DNA of 64,000 nt from Ohtaekwangia koreensis (GCF_900167975.1 NZ_FUZU01000002.1:1061501-1125500); one strand, 5' to 3'. Counted from the first letter of the stretch, positions 26,592-36,795 are shown. Translations and numbers: made by a program. Notes: generated from the sequence alone by a model not told the origin.

Positions 26592-27233
26592 TTAATCCAC
26601 CCCCACAGGAATGAGTTTATCGTTCAGCGCTTTTCGGACTGCCTCCGATTTAGAATTGACGTTGAGTTTCTTATAGATGTTCTTTATATGCGTCTTGGAA
26701 GTTTCCGTAGCAATGTTCAACTCCAGGGCAATTTCAGAATATGTTTTACCCTGCGAGATTAATCGCAATACATCAGTCTCGCGATGTGAGAGCGGTGTAT
26801 AGGGATTGAGATGAAAAAAATCGAGAACAATTTTAGTGATCGAAGGACTCAGCACTGCACCTCCGTTTGAAATTATGTCCAGGTATTGAATAAAACCGGA
26901 GAGCGATATATTCTTAAGTATATATCCGCTTATTCCCAAACTCAAAGCTTCTGTTACAATCTGGGGTGCATCAATTGTGGTAAACACTACTACCTGACAC
27001 GGAAACTTGCTGCTCAAAGCGCGTATAGCGTCAAGGTTTTGTATATCTGAAACAGCAATGTCTATAATAATGATCCCCGGACAATCGCGATGGATATTTT
27101 TTAATGCATCATTAAAAAATTTATAGGTGTTCACCAAAGTATAATTTCCTACATGTTCAATCGTAAAGGCGATGCCATCACGGAGCTTATCATCTTCTTC
27201 TATAACGACTATTCTCTTTTTCAATTTTGCCAT
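26592..27233 (-). CDS. NarL/FixJ family response regulator
   Basis: A 213-residue regulator. The receiver domain (about 5-125) has the acidic pair E13-D14-D15 and a phosphorylation aspartate near residue 58 (GIIIIDIAVSD), a Thr switch (VVFTT) and a Lys at LKNISL. A LuxR-type helix-turn-helix occupies about 147-205 (LSHRETDVLRLISQGKTYSEIALELNIATETSKTHI). No kinase gene is adjacent, so it is an orphan. It is divergent from the SusC/SusD operon with 368 bases between, and could control it; that is a guess from position. Confidence 0.93.
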   Translation of the reverse strand: MAKLKKRIVVIEEDDKLRDGIAFTIEHVGNYTLVNTYKFFNDALKNIHRDCPGIIIIDIAVSDIQNLDAIRALSSKFPCQVVVFTTIDAPQIVTEALSLGISGYILKNISLSGFIQYLDIISNGGAVLSPSITKIVLDFFHLNPYTPLSHRETDVLRLISQGKTYSEIALELNIATETSKTHIKNIYKKLNVNSKSEAVRKALNDKLIPVGVD

Positions 27234-27601
27234 AAAGCGTAAGACGTATAAATCTTTTGCTACAATTACAGCTATTTAAACGATAGTGAAAATCCCCCAT
27301 ATAAGGGACTGTAATATGTGTTTAGACCTATATATATCGGTTTGTTAAGTTTTCTGCGGGGAGAGGCATATGAAAAATTTAAGTATTGTGTGTTTCCTGC
27401 GTGTTAAGCAGGTTATGGCATCATGTTCAAAGACCTGAAAGTTCGTTAGCGATCCTTCTTGTTTATTTTGCCGGCAACGTTTTCGAATGATAGTATATAC
27501 CGCAATTAGAGGTATTGATTTATGTAAAATTTCACGACATTAAGTTATTTACTGCTCTTTAGCGCTTCTTCAATTTTAGCACTTTAACCTAAACTATTAA
27601 A
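27234..27601. other. 368-base divergent spacer between regulator and SusC
   Basis: No gene, repeat or clear terminator was seen. It must hold the promoters for the response regulator and the SusC operon. I found no convincing dyad that could be named as an operator. Confidence 0.5.
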
Positions 27602-30600
27602 ATGATGAAGAAAGCACTACTGTTTCTGCTTATCCCATTGTGGATAAGTTTTGAAAGTGTGGCCCAGGACAAAACAATCACTGGTAAGGTAACTTCGGCA
27701 GACGATGGCTCAGCCCTCCCTGGAGTTAACGTTGTGGTAAAAGGTACAACAAGTGGAACCGTTACCGATACTGATGGTAACTATTCTTTAGTGGTTCCCG
27801 CTCCCGGTAAAGTATTGGTTTTTACGTTTATCGGATTGGTGTCTCAGGAAGTTACAATCGGTGAGAAGTCTAAAGTTGATGTTTCCCTTTCAACAGATGT
27901 TCAACAACTCAGCGAGGTTGTTATTACAACAGCCGGTGGTGTTCAAACTAAAACAAAAGAAATTGGTTCTGCCAACGCAGTGGTTTCAACAAAGACACTT
28001 ACTGCAGGGAAAGCTATAAATATAGCTGGTGGTCTTCAAGGTAAAGTTGCAGGACTTCAGATCAACGCGACCAGCAGTGGTGTTAACCCGGACTATAGAA
28101 TTGTATTGCGTGGACAACGATCATTAACAGGAAACAACCAGGCGTTGGTTGTGTTGGACAATGTAATTGTACCGGCTTCAGTTTTCAGTAATATAAATCC
28201 GAATGATGTAGAACAGATCGTTGTATTGAATGGATCGGGTGCAGCAGCACTATATGGTTCGCAAGCTTCGAATGGTGCACTTATTGTTACGACAAAGAAA
28301 GGTAAATCAGGACGCACAGAAATCTCGGCATCCAATACAACTACTGTTCAGCAAGTAGCATTCCTTCCTAAAATTCAAAAGAAATTCGGTTCAGGAGGAA
28401 GTGCCTATGGTATAGATGAAAATGGTAATCCTGCTTTTAACTATTTAGAAAATCAATCGTATGGTCCTGCGTTCGATGGAACCTTAAGACCACTAGGCCC
28501 TGCGCTTGAAGATGGCGATCAGGATTCAACTACCTATTCCTATAAAGATGGACACAGTAAATTTTGGGAGACCGGAGTTACAAATCAAACTGATTTCTCG
28601 CTTACAACCGGTGATGATAAATCCAGTTTATATGTGTCGGGTCAGTATGTAAATGTAACGGGTACAACCCCGGGCGATAAGTATAACAGAGCTACACTTC
28701 GTGTAAACGGAACCCGTAAAATCGGTGATCGTGTAAACGTTACCTATAGCACTTCCTATACTCCCAACCGGTATGACATCACGTCACAAACATCCTCTAT
28801 ATATTCCAATATGCTCAACATGCCGTCTAATGTTGACATAACGAAGTATAAAAACTGGCGTACCGACAAGTTTGCAAACCCGAACGGTTTCTATAATCCA
28901 TGGTATCAAAACCCATATTTCACTGCGGATAATTACAGACAGAAAACTCGCAATGATTATTTGACTGGAAACATTGAAGTTAAAGTTACCCCTATAGCAG
29001 GTCTTGATCTTATTGCACGCCAAGGTATATCTACACGAAATTACTCTGATAAATATACGAACGGTGCTTTTGACTACACAGACTTTGCAGAGCATACAGA
29101 CCAGAGTTCCAAGAGTGATATCTCCGGGTCTGTTACGGAAACCAGCAATTACAATACGCAATTGCTAAGCGACCTGTTGGCGCAATACGATAAAAGTTTT
29201 GGCGTCTTCAACCTGAATGTTATAGCGGGTGGACAGTGGACACAGAATGAAGCAAGGTATGTATCTACTGCTATAGGTGGTCTTGTGGTAGATGGATTAT
29301 ATAATCTTAGCAATGGTACAGGCTCACCGATTTTTGGCGCATCAGAATACAAGACTCGTCAGATGGGTGTATATGGAAAAGTTACCGGTGGCTATAAAGA
29401 TTATCTTTTCCTAACGGTAACAGCCCGCAATGACTGGGATTCAAGATTAGCTGCGAACAACCGGGCATTCTTCTATCCATCCGTAGAAGCTTCTTTCGTA
29501 GCAAGCGAAGCAATACCAATGATCCAGGAAATTTCAGCGATAAACTATCTGAAGATTCGTGGTAATATTTCTAAAGTTGGTCAGGTTAATTTGGGTAATA
29601 CTTCTGACTTCGGTGCGTATTATCTTGCCGCTACATTTAACAGCAATGCATACGGATTTCCGTATGGTAGCTTGGCAGGCTATACATTGAATGGTGGTTT
29701 AGTGGCAGATAACCTGAAGCCTGAGATAACAAAAGGATATGAGTTTGGTTTTGACCTCAGCGCTTTTGATGATCGCATCATTACAAATGTTACCTGGTTT
29801 GATACGAAAACAGATAATCAAACTGTAAGCACGAGCTTATCGAGCAGTACAGGATTTTCTTCACTGCTTACAAATATAGGGCAAACACAAAGCCGTGGTC
29901 TTGAACTTACATTACATGTAACACCGGTAAGAACCGCGAACCTGGATATAACGGTTGGTGGAAATTATGCTTACCTCGATAACACAGTTAACTCTATATC
30001 TGCAGATGTACCGAATATAAACTTGCAGTCCAGCGGAACTGCAGTGTCTGCTGCTGTAGCGGGAAAAGCATTCCCTGTATTGATGGGTTACGACTATGTT
30101 CGCGATGATCAGGGCCGTGTGATTGTAAATTCTTCAACAGGATTGCCAACGCAAACAGGTTCACTTGTTGTTCTTGGAAACGCTACACCGAAACATAAAT
30201 TAGGCATTGATGGAGCGATAACCTATAAATCTTTGCGCTTCTCTGTCTTATTTGAATACCGTGGTGGCTATAAAGTATACAATGGTATTGGGCCTGAACT
30301 CGATTGGTCAGGCACTGGCTATAGAACAGCAGTATACGATCGTAAGAGTTTTGTATTCCCGAATTCAGTATATATGGATGAAAGCGGAAATTACGTTGAG
30401 AACAACAGTGTTACGATCGCCAATGGAAATGGAAACAGCGGTTTCTGGTCTGACGGTATAAATCGTAACGTGACTTCAAACTATGTCACTTCTGGTAATT
30501 TCTTAAAGTTACGTGAAGTCTCTTTGTCCTATTCTCTTCCTTCGTCATTGCTGGGTAACAAGCTTATTAAAGATGTCACCATCAGTATTCAGGGGCGCAA

Positions 30601-30748
30601 TTTATTTCTTTGGATGGCGAAAGATAACCTGTATGCAGATCCGGAATATAGCAGCGCAAGCAGTACAGGAAACGGTACAGGTCTGAATGACTTGAGCCAG
30701 ACCCCTCCAACACGTACTTACGGTGCTACTTTGTCCTTGAAGTTCTAG
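27602..30748 (+). CDS. SusC/RagA family TonB-linked outer membrane protein
   Basis: A 1048-residue outer membrane receptor. It has a signal peptide (about 1-21), a carboxypeptidase-regulatory-like domain (about 24-108, GKVTSADDGSALPGVNVVVKG), a plug domain (about 110-235, with LQGKVAGLQIN and the family motif NPNDVEQIVVLNGSGAAALYG) and a long TonB-dependent beta-barrel ending in the aromatic TYGATLSLKF. SusC proteins import a nutrient captured by the SusD lid protein encoded 25 bases downstream. No glycoside hydrolase, sulfatase or protease is adjacent, so the substrate (glycan, peptide or other) cannot be inferred. Confidence 0.95.
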   Translation: MMKKALLFLLIPLWISFESVAQDKTITGKVTSADDGSALPGVNVVVKGTTSGTVTDTDGNYSLVVPAPGKVLVFTFIGLVSQEVTIGEKSKVDVSLSTDVQQLSEVVITTAGGVQTKTKEIGSANAVVSTKTLTAGKAINIAGGLQGKVAGLQINATSSGVNPDYRIVLRGQRSLTGNNQALVVLDNVIVPASVFSNINPNDVEQIVVLNGSGAAALYGSQASNGALIVTTKKGKSGRTEISASNTTTVQQVAFLPKIQKKFGSGGSAYGIDENGNPAFNYLENQSYGPAFDGTLRPLGPALEDGDQDSTTYSYKDGHSKFWETGVTNQTDFSLTTGDDKSSLYVSGQYVNVTGTTPGDKYNRATLRVNGTRKIGDRVNVTYSTSYTPNRYDITSQTSSIYSNMLNMPSNVDITKYKNWRTDKFANPNGFYNPWYQNPYFTADNYRQKTRNDYLTGNIEVKVTPIAGLDLIARQGISTRNYSDKYTNGAFDYTDFAEHTDQSSKSDISGSVTETSNYNTQLLSDLLAQYDKSFGVFNLNVIAGGQWTQNEARYVSTAIGGLVVDGLYNLSNGTGSPIFGASEYKTRQMGVYGKVTGGYKDYLFLTVTARNDWDSRLAANNRAFFYPSVEASFVASEAIPMIQEISAINYLKIRGNISKVGQVNLGNTSDFGAYYLAATFNSNAYGFPYGSLAGYTLNGGLVADNLKPEITKGYEFGFDLSAFDDRIITNVTWFDTKTDNQTVSTSLSSSTGFSSLLTNIGQTQSRGLELTLHVTPVRTANLDITVGGNYAYLDNTVNSISADVPNINLQSSGTAVSAAVAGKAFPVLMGYDYVRDDQGRVIVNSSTGLPTQTGSLVVLGNATPKHKLGIDGAITYKSLRFSVLFEYRGGYKVYNGIGPELDWSGTGYRTAVYDRKSFVFPNSVYMDESGNYVENNSVTIANGNGNSGFWSDGINRNVTSNYVTSGNFLKLREVSLSYSLPSSLLGNKLIKDVTISIQGRNLFLWMAKDNLYADPEYSSASSTGNGTGLNDLSQTPPTRTYGATLSLKF

Positions 30749-30773
30749 TAAGAACATTAAAATATTCTTTAAG

Positions 30774-32360
30774 ATGAAATATATATATAACCTATTTATA
30801 GTAATGAGTCTGGTTGTGCTTGTCACATCCTGCAACGACTACTTGGATATCAACACGAATCCAAATCAGGCGACTACTGTAGACGTTGAATTGATTTTAC
30901 CGCAGGCGCTTACGGCTACAGCGTATTCATTAAATGGCTTTAACACCTATGGTGCACAAATTGGTGGCTATGCTGCCAATGCTGGCGGCTATGGCGGGTT
31001 CAATGAAACTGTTACCTATAATTACAATGCTGGTAACTATAGCGGATTGTGGTCAAGTGTATACGATAACTTGGAAGATTATCAGTATATGATTGATAAC
31101 TCGGAAGATGTATCATACAGCTACTTCAAGGCTGCAGCGATGATTATGAAAGCCTATAACTTTCAATTGTTAGTAGATGCGTATGATGATATTCCCTATA
31201 CCGAGGCATTGCAAGGGACAAAATACCTCACGCCAGCGTATGACGATGCCGCTGCTATATATGCAGATCTGGCAAAGCTGTTGGATGACGCAATCAGTAC
31301 TATAAATACCGCAGCTGAACTCCAGGAAAACGGAACTACGATGGTTGAATTGAAAAATTACGATATTCTTTTCGCCGGTAACGTGTCACAATGGAAGAAG
31401 TTGGCCAATACCATTAAGTTACGCATTATGCTGCGCGCTAATGGAAAGGTAAGTTTTTCAGACACCTCGTTTGATAGCGAAGGTTTTCTTGCCACCGATG
31501 CTTTAATCAACCCTGGATTCACCAGAGATGTAAGCCGACAGAACCCTGCCTGGAATTCATGGGCCTACGGCTACACCGGATCAGCCGCTACAAAGTCATG
31601 GATTCCTACTACATACGTGATGGGTTTTTATGACGGCACTAAACTTCTGGATACATTAAGAGGTGCTGCTATATATTATGAATTTCCGGAGACCGGTACC
31701 AACCAGTTGGGCTATGAGAATTCATCCGTACCAGCGTGTCCTACAGGTGGTTTCTGGTATCCTGGATCTGAAAGAGATGGCAAAGTTGCTGGTGACACCA
31801 CCGGTGTATTGAAAGGCCCTGATGCAGGATACCCGGCATTTACCGCTGCAGAAAGTTATTTCCTGCAGGCAGAAGCTGCCGTGCGTGGCATTGTTTCCGG
31901 TGATGGTAAAACTCTTTTTGAAAACGGGATCAAAGCATCGTTTAACTATACCTATATGCTTCCGGATGGTACAGTATCGGCAGATACATTTGCTACTGCA
32001 GACAAGAAGATAGTATATATGGCCGGTAAGTATAAAGAAGCCAATACAAATGACTACCGGGTAAATTTTGATAAGGCAACTTCTACCGAACAGAAAATAG
32101 AAGCTATCATCACGCAGAAATATATAGCGCTCAATTTCGTGAACAGCCACGAGGGTTGGAATGAATATCGCAGAACAGGCTATCCTGCTGTTAGCGGTTC
32201 CAATCCTTCTGAAACCTTTGCTTCTATTGCGTCACAGAGCACACGTGGCGATAATTTGCCAACACGAATCTTATATCCTTCTACGGAAGTGGCGTACAAC
32301 GGTGCCAATGTTCCGCAGGGAATTAGTCCCTTTACATCACTTATTTTTTGGGCTAAATAA
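30774..32360 (+). CDS. SusD/RagB family nutrient-binding lipoprotein
   Basis: A 528-residue lipoprotein with a lipobox VVLVTSC (Cys near 20) and the typical N-terminal NDYLDINTNPNQAT of SusD-like proteins. TPR-like helices follow (SVYDNLEDYQYMIDN, KAAAMIMKAYNFQLLVDAYDDIPYTEAL), and the C-terminal part has NSHEGWNEYRRTGYP, characteristic of the SusD-like group 2. It sits at the cell surface and closes over the SusC barrel. It is translated just after SusC and 12 bases before the DUF1735 gene. Confidence 0.95.
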   Translation: MKYIYNLFIVMSLVVLVTSCNDYLDINTNPNQATTVDVELILPQALTATAYSLNGFNTYGAQIGGYAANAGGYGGFNETVTYNYNAGNYSGLWSSVYDNLEDYQYMIDNSEDVSYSYFKAAAMIMKAYNFQLLVDAYDDIPYTEALQGTKYLTPAYDDAAAIYADLAKLLDDAISTINTAAELQENGTTMVELKNYDILFAGNVSQWKKLANTIKLRIMLRANGKVSFSDTSFDSEGFLATDALINPGFTRDVSRQNPAWNSWAYGYTGSAATKSWIPTTYVMGFYDGTKLLDTLRGAAIYYEFPETGTNQLGYENSSVPACPTGGFWYPGSERDGKVAGDTTGVLKGPDAGYPAFTAAESYFLQAEAAVRGIVSGDGKTLFENGIKASFNYTYMLPDGTVSADTFATADKKIVYMAGKYKEANTNDYRVNFDKATSTEQKIEAIITQKYIALNFVNSHEGWNEYRRTGYPAVSGSNPSETFASIASQSTRGDNLPTRILYPSTEVAYNGANVPQGISPFTSLIFWAK

Positions 32361-32372
32361 CATTTAACCTTT

Positions 32373-33284
32373 ATGAAATTGAAACTATATACTTTAATGC
32401 TCCTGTCACTGATGGTGATAGGAGTTACCTCCTGCCTTGATGGAGACGATGCTAATATACCCGAGAGTTCTTCCGAAACTATTGTTGAATTGATATACAA
32501 TCCTTCCGGTGGTACAACGATCAATTCGGGACTATACTATTTTTCAGGTGCCGCATTAACATATCCGGCATCGCACACAGCGGATACAGCTACTTTCGTG
32601 GTGTCACTTCAAGGGCCGAACCCGGCAAGCAAAGACATCACCATAGACCTCGTAGTAGACAACAGTATTTTGAATAACAACTATGCAACAGACTCCATTG
32701 TATACTTGGAGATGCCTGATTCAGTATATGATTTTATATCTGAGAAAGCTGTGATTAAAGCAGGCGAAAGTTCCGTAGAGTTTCAGCTCATAATATATCC
32801 TTCCAAGTTGGATCCGATTCAAAATTACGGATTGCCGGTAACCGTTACCAATGATGGTGGTATTACTACGAGCTCAAACTTTGGCCATATATACTTTCAC
32901 GTTATTGGTAATCCTATTGCCGGAGCATACTTGTGGGATTTCTACAGGTATAATACCGAAGAAGCCGTTGGTGACCCTTCTACTACATGGACTGATGAGC
33001 CTACTACCTTTGCACCGGTAAGTCCTACCAGTGTAAATGTGAAGACCGGATACTATGTAACGCCTAACTATTTGATATCCTTTAAAAATAACGCAGGCGA
33101 GCTTACTGATTTTAAAGCAGTTATTGATCCCGATGAAATCAAAGCAGCCTTTACGGATAACGGAATTACCGTAGTAAGTGGCCCGACTATTACTGTGAAT
33201 AGTGATTACACCGAGTTCACTATAAACTATGTAGTATACAATGGATCTGCCTTTAGAAATATAACAGATATATTTCACAAATAA
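32373..33284 (+). CDS. DUF1735 (BT_3987-like) surface lipoprotein
   Basis: A 303-residue lipoprotein with a signal ending in VTSC (Cys near 21). Residues about 50-180 match the DUF1735/BT_3987-type N-terminal domain: ATFVVSLQGPNPASKDITIDLVVD, AVIKAGESSVEFQLIIYPSKL, NYGLPVTVTND. The C-terminal part, after GNPIAGAYLW, may be a second beta-sandwich. Such proteins accompany SusC/SusD pairs as accessory surface ligand-binding lipoproteins. It is the last gene of the operon and is followed by a hairpin at 33304-33334. Confidence 0.85.
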   Translation: MKLKLYTLMLLSLMVIGVTSCLDGDDANIPESSSETIVELIYNPSGGTTINSGLYYFSGAALTYPASHTADTATFVVSLQGPNPASKDITIDLVVDNSILNNNYATDSIVYLEMPDSVYDFISEKAVIKAGESSVEFQLIIYPSKLDPIQNYGLPVTVTNDGGITTSSNFGHIYFHVIGNPIAGAYLWDFYRYNTEEAVGDPSTTWTDEPTTFAPVSPTSVNVKTGYYVTPNYLISFKNNAGELTDFKAVIDPDEIKAAFTDNGITVVSGPTITVNSDYTEFTINYVVYNGSAFRNITDIFHK

Positions 33285-33303
33285 GTTTTGAAGTTTGGGA
33301 CAT

Positions 33304-33334
33304 GTCAAAGAGCATTTAAATGATGCTCTTTGAC
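33304..33334 (+). terminator. hairpin after the SusCD operon
   Basis: GTCAAAGAGCAT (33304-33315) pairs perfectly with ATGCTCTTTGAC (33323-33334) across a 7-base loop, 19 bases after the DUF1735 stop. No T-run follows, so it may be a weak terminator or an mRNA-stabilising hairpin. Confidence 0.55.
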
Positions 33335-33504
33335 ACAACCGACTTGAAAACAAAATAGTATGATCTCTTAATCATACCTATATATAGCTATAACGAAATG
33401 GATTTCTTCGGGCGCGTTACCTGTCAATGATGTAGCGCTTTAAAACCCGGTTGATAATTTTATTCAGCGATGTTTAGCGTTGATAAAAGTGCTATGGAGA
33501 TAAC

Positions 33505-33696
33505 TCATGCGTTAGCAGGTGCTATCAACTCTCTTTCGAAGTAAGCCAGTTCTTTTCGCTCTGCGTTACCTACAACCGCACAATAGTAAATGCGTTGCAT
33601 ATATTTGGTAATCACCAATTGTACATCCGGATCTTCTTTTGCTGTTATAAAGGTTCCTTCTTTATAAATATTATCGGCGGGTGCTCTATAGCTCAT
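33505..33696 (-). CDS. small conserved-looking protein (63 aa)
   Basis: A 63-residue protein with an evenly coding-like composition: MSYRAPADNIYKEGTFI at the start, a VQLVITKYMQRIYYCAVVG core and an FERELIAP end. It has no signal peptide or membrane helix. It resembles small orphan proteins that recur in Cytophagales genomes, but I cannot give a family name. It is a monocistronic unit. Confidence 0.6.
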   Translation of the reverse strand: MSYRAPADNIYKEGTFITAKEDPDVQLVITKYMQRIYYCAVVGNAERKELAYFERELIAPANA

Positions 33697-33948
33697 AAAA
33701 AATTTGTTTAATGTTTCGATACTTTATTTAAGGTGCAAAAATGAAAAAGCCACCGAAAGCTTTCGCTCACGGTGTTTTCTCAGACATGCCATTTACAGTA
33801 TTCCTATAATGACGTGAAAGTTCTTCGTTGCTGATTGTTAATAATGCCGGATTATGGCAGACACGTCAAAGGTGATGGTAAAAAACTACAATACGTGTAT
33901 TGAGCAGATAAAAGAAATATATATTTCATTCAGGCCCTGAAATGGAAC

Positions 33949-34554
33949 TTAATCATCATGCTGATGGATATTCTCGTGTACCCACGCTACTTCTGCTTCG
34001 GGCGTGGTGCTATCTACCGTGTTAAAGCGACTGAAAACACGCAGCGGTATCTCGTACGGTGAATTATCTTTCAGATATGGACCCGTTACACCGGTCATCC
34101 AGCCATGTTGTGCTGCCCAATGCGGTGGATTGGTTTTGAACTTGTAAACATAATAGTCCACGGTTTCGCCTTCATCATCAATAGTAACGTTGGCGAGAAA
34201 CTCAATTTCATCAGGTGCAGAGCCCAACTCCGTAGGAAACTCAAGCCAGTTAACGAGAAAACTTTCGCCAGCTTTTTCAGCGGTGAAATATAGGGCCGGG
34301 AAAAGATCCATGCGTTTGTGTAACTCCAGCACGCGCAGTACAGCATGGCGAAGTGAGGGATTCTTCACCAGCGACAAAACTTCATCTTCAGCAATGTCCT
34401 GCTTCGAAGCAAGCTTCAACACCAGCGGTTCAATCAATTTATACTTTAGGGCGGTGAGCTTTCTGAATTTCCGTTTCACATAATAATTGCGATATAACAG
34501 AATCACTGTTACAACAAAAATTACTGCGAGTACTGCGAAGAATAATATTTTCAT
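33949..34554 (-). CDS. membrane-anchored protein of unknown function
   Basis: A 201-residue protein with one N-terminal helix (about 3-22), a basic stretch (KRKFRKLTALKYK), a helical middle that could be repeat-like (LVKNPSLRHAVLRVLELHKRMDLFP), and a C-terminal beta-rich portion (VTIDDEGETVDYYVYKFKTNPPHWAAQHGWMTGVTG). The tail is probably cytoplasmic. No domain is recognised. It stands alone, divergent from the desaturase. Confidence 0.72.
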   Translation of the reverse strand: MKILFFAVLAVIFVVTVILLYRNYYVKRKFRKLTALKYKLIEPLVLKLASKQDIAEDEVLSLVKNPSLRHAVLRVLELHKRMDLFPALYFTAEKAGESFLVNWLEFPTELGSAPDEIEFLANVTIDDEGETVDYYVYKFKTNPPHWAAQHGWMTGVTGPYLKDNSPYEIPLRVFSRFNTVDSTTPEAEVAWVHENIHQHDD

Positions 34555-34870
34555 GTGCGAAATAGAAGAATGATATCAGCTGATTTACTCATCATACCCG
34601 GCAACAACACACGCAATCGGAGAGGACTAAGACATTGAATGCTGTGATCGTGAAGGAATATTCAGAATGAAAGTGCTGAAATACCAATCAATCATCTTCC
34701 TGAAAAATGCAGCAGGCTCTGTATAAATCCAGAATATTGGGAACGCGAATGCTATAAATATAGCGTTTAAACACCACAATGCGCATGGAAGAAGACTATA
34801 TTATAAAAATGAACGAAAGCGGGTGTGGAATACGTTATAATTATAAACATAATTATAAACAATCGCATTG
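34555..34870. other. 316-base divergent spacer with TTATAAAC repeats
   Basis: No gene is seen. The A+T-rich 3' end carries two copies of TTATAAAC (within 34836-34860) immediately before the desaturase start; they may form its promoter or an operator. The rest shows no structure that I can support. Confidence 0.4.
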
Positions 34871-35956
34871 ATGCTCAAATACACATTCGATACGGCACAG
34901 GATTCATTTTTTAAAAAACTCAAAGCAAAAGTGGATGCTTACTTTGTAGAACAAAAGCTACATCCGGCCGGCAATGAAAAACTTTATTGGAAGAGCATCT
35001 TGCAGGTAACAACGGCTGCAGCATTATATACTGTGCTCGTATTCTTCACGCCACCGGTTATAATCTCCGCTATACTTTGCTTTATTCTCGGACTAAACCT
35101 GGCAGTGATCGGCTTCAATGTAATGCATGAAGGCGGACATCAAAGCTTCTCTCGACATGCGTGGATCAACAATGCATCGTCATACTTTCTGAATGTGCTG
35201 GGCGGCATCTCGTATTATTGGAAGATTAAACACAATGTGAATCACCACACCTTCACGAATATAGAAGGAATGGATTCGGATATAGATGTGAAACCCTTTA
35301 TGCGATTACACGAGGGGCAACCCAGACGGTGGTATCACCGCTTTCAACATATTTACTGGGTTATTCTATATGGTATATCATATCTGGCGTGGATCTTCTA
35401 TGAAGACTTCGATAAGTATATAAGTGGCAAAGTATCGGCTAACTCCGAACCGAAGAAGATCGCCCTCAAAGAACATTTTATATTCTGGTTTACCAAGATC
35501 ATGTATGTAAGTGTATATATGGTAATTCCCATCATCGTAGTGGGGTGGTTGCCGTGGCTCATCGGCTTTCTGATTATTACCGTTACGTGTGGCATCGCTA
35601 TCAGCATCGTGTTTCAGTTGGCACACGTGGTGGAAGGAACACATTTTCATTCGGCTGTAGATCAGGATCAAAACAATAAGCAGGAATGGGCTGTTCACCA
35701 GATTGCCTCTACAGCAAACTTTGCAACCAACAGCAAATCGCTTTATTGGTTATTGGGTGGATTAAACTTCCAGATCGAACATCACTTGTTCCCGCGCGTC
35801 AGCCATATACATTACCCGAAGATAAGCCAGTTGGTAAAAGAGACGTGTCGCGAGTATAATATCACATACAACGAATACGCTTCCATGTTCAAGGCGGTTG
35901 CCTCTCACATTCTTCATCTCCGTAAATTAGGAAGTGCACAAACAGCAAAAGCGTAG
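34871..35956 (+). CDS. membrane fatty acid desaturase (acyl-lipid/acyl-CoA type)
   Basis: The start at the ATG at 34871 gives 361 residues. The three histidine boxes that bind the di-iron centre are present: HEGGH at 86-90, HNVNHH at 121-126, and QIEHH near 301-305 followed by LFPRVSHIHYPKI. Helices near 45-80 and 185-230 anchor the enzyme in the membrane. The Q-containing third box is typical of front-end type (delta-5/6) desaturases, but there is no fused cytochrome b5 domain. It introduces a double bond into membrane acyl chains using oxygen and an electron donor. Induction by cold is common in the family, but nothing visible here shows it. Confidence 0.93.
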   Translation: MLKYTFDTAQDSFFKKLKAKVDAYFVEQKLHPAGNEKLYWKSILQVTTAAALYTVLVFFTPPVIISAILCFILGLNLAVIGFNVMHEGGHQSFSRHAWINNASSYFLNVLGGISYYWKIKHNVNHHTFTNIEGMDSDIDVKPFMRLHEGQPRRWYHRFQHIYWVILYGISYLAWIFYEDFDKYISGKVSANSEPKKIALKEHFIFWFTKIMYVSVYMVIPIIVVGWLPWLIGFLIITVTCGIAISIVFQLAHVVEGTHFHSAVDQDQNNKQEWAVHQIASTANFATNSKSLYWLLGGLNFQIEHHLFPRVSHIHYPKISQLVKETCREYNITYNEYASMFKAVASHILHLRKLGSAQTAKA

Positions 35957-36076
35957 CAGCAATCTTGAAATGTGTGATATGTGTAACATGCCTTGGGAAA
36001 GATGTAATGCCAGCACGCTTTAATATGGTGAACTTTGTTGTGTAATTATTTCGGTAATCTTTAAACACACATATAT

Positions 36077-36307
36077 ATGCAATCTGTTCCACGTGCCCAA
36101 AACAAGGTGAACATTCCTTTTAAAGTAGTTGGTAATTGGGATGTTCAATCAAAGACTTTGAAAGAAAAATTTTCTCAACTCACAGACGCTGATCTGAAGT
36201 TTGAAACCGGTAAAGAAGAAGAACTCTTGAAACGTGTAGAAACCAGGTTGAATAAAAAACGCGAAGAAGTGATTAACATTATTCAAAAAGGTCAGCCTAA
36301 AGTCTAA
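36077..36307 (+). CDS. CsbD-like small stress protein
   Basis: A 76-residue hydrophilic protein: FKVVGNWDVQSKTLKEKFSQLTDADLKFETGKEEELLKRVETRLNK follows the CsbD pattern of W, KEKF, LTD-DL, GK-ELL and R-E. CsbD-like proteins are induced by general stress in many bacteria and their biochemical role is unknown. It is monocistronic, with a promoter-like TAATCTTT just upstream and a terminator 24 bases downstream. Confidence 0.8.
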   Translation: MQSVPRAQNKVNIPFKVVGNWDVQSKTLKEKFSQLTDADLKFETGKEEELLKRVETRLNKKREEVINIIQKGQPKV

Positions 36308-36330
36308 TTCCCATTTTTTTCTTTAGTTCG

Positions 36331-36367
36331 AAGGACAGGTGCTGATAGCCTGTCCTTTCGTTTTGTA
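36331..36367 (+). terminator. intrinsic terminator after the CsbD-like gene
   Basis: AAGGACAGG (36331-36339) pairs with CCTGTCCTT (36349-36357) over a 9-base loop and is followed by TTCGTTTTG, a T-rich tail. Confidence 0.8.
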
Positions 36368-36576
36368 TGAAGCCTATACAGGACGATAAACGACAGCGTA
36401 CACGAGCGGTATTTAGATATAAGGCGGTAATAAGCACGGTGGTACCAGCAAAGTAACATGATCTTAATGGTACCCTCGGAAGTTTTTATAATGATGATAC
36501 TATATATATAGGAAAGGAAACACGGTCAGCGGATTGAATCCGTTAAATTGAAACGTAAGTTCTTTTAGGGTCACCA

Positions 36577-36795
36577 TCAGCCGTATAGCGAATCGTTTTC
36601 GCCAACAGTATAAAGGGTATGTCCAGTCCCTATATTAATGTATTTAGAAATTATGGCTGCATATGTTCCAGGGTTAGTGAAAGGATAGGTCGTGATTCTT
36701 AGCTTATGTTGATGTTCAAACTTCTTCTTCCCTGGCACTTTCAAAAGATATATAGTTACTTTTAATCGAAAATAAAGGTTGAATGACACTAACAT
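36577..36795 (-). CDS. doubtful 72-aa open frame
   Basis: A 72-residue frame with no signal peptide and no recognised motif. Its composition (many Lys and Tyr, YAAIISKYINIGTGHTLYTV) is compatible with a small protein, and it fills an otherwise empty 536-base region, divergent from the KaiBC operon. Nothing else supports it, so it may be chance. Confidence 0.3.
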   Translation of the reverse strand: MLVSFNLYFRLKVTIYLLKVPGKKKFEHQHKLRITTYPFTNPGTYAAIISKYINIGTGHTLYTVGENDSLYG

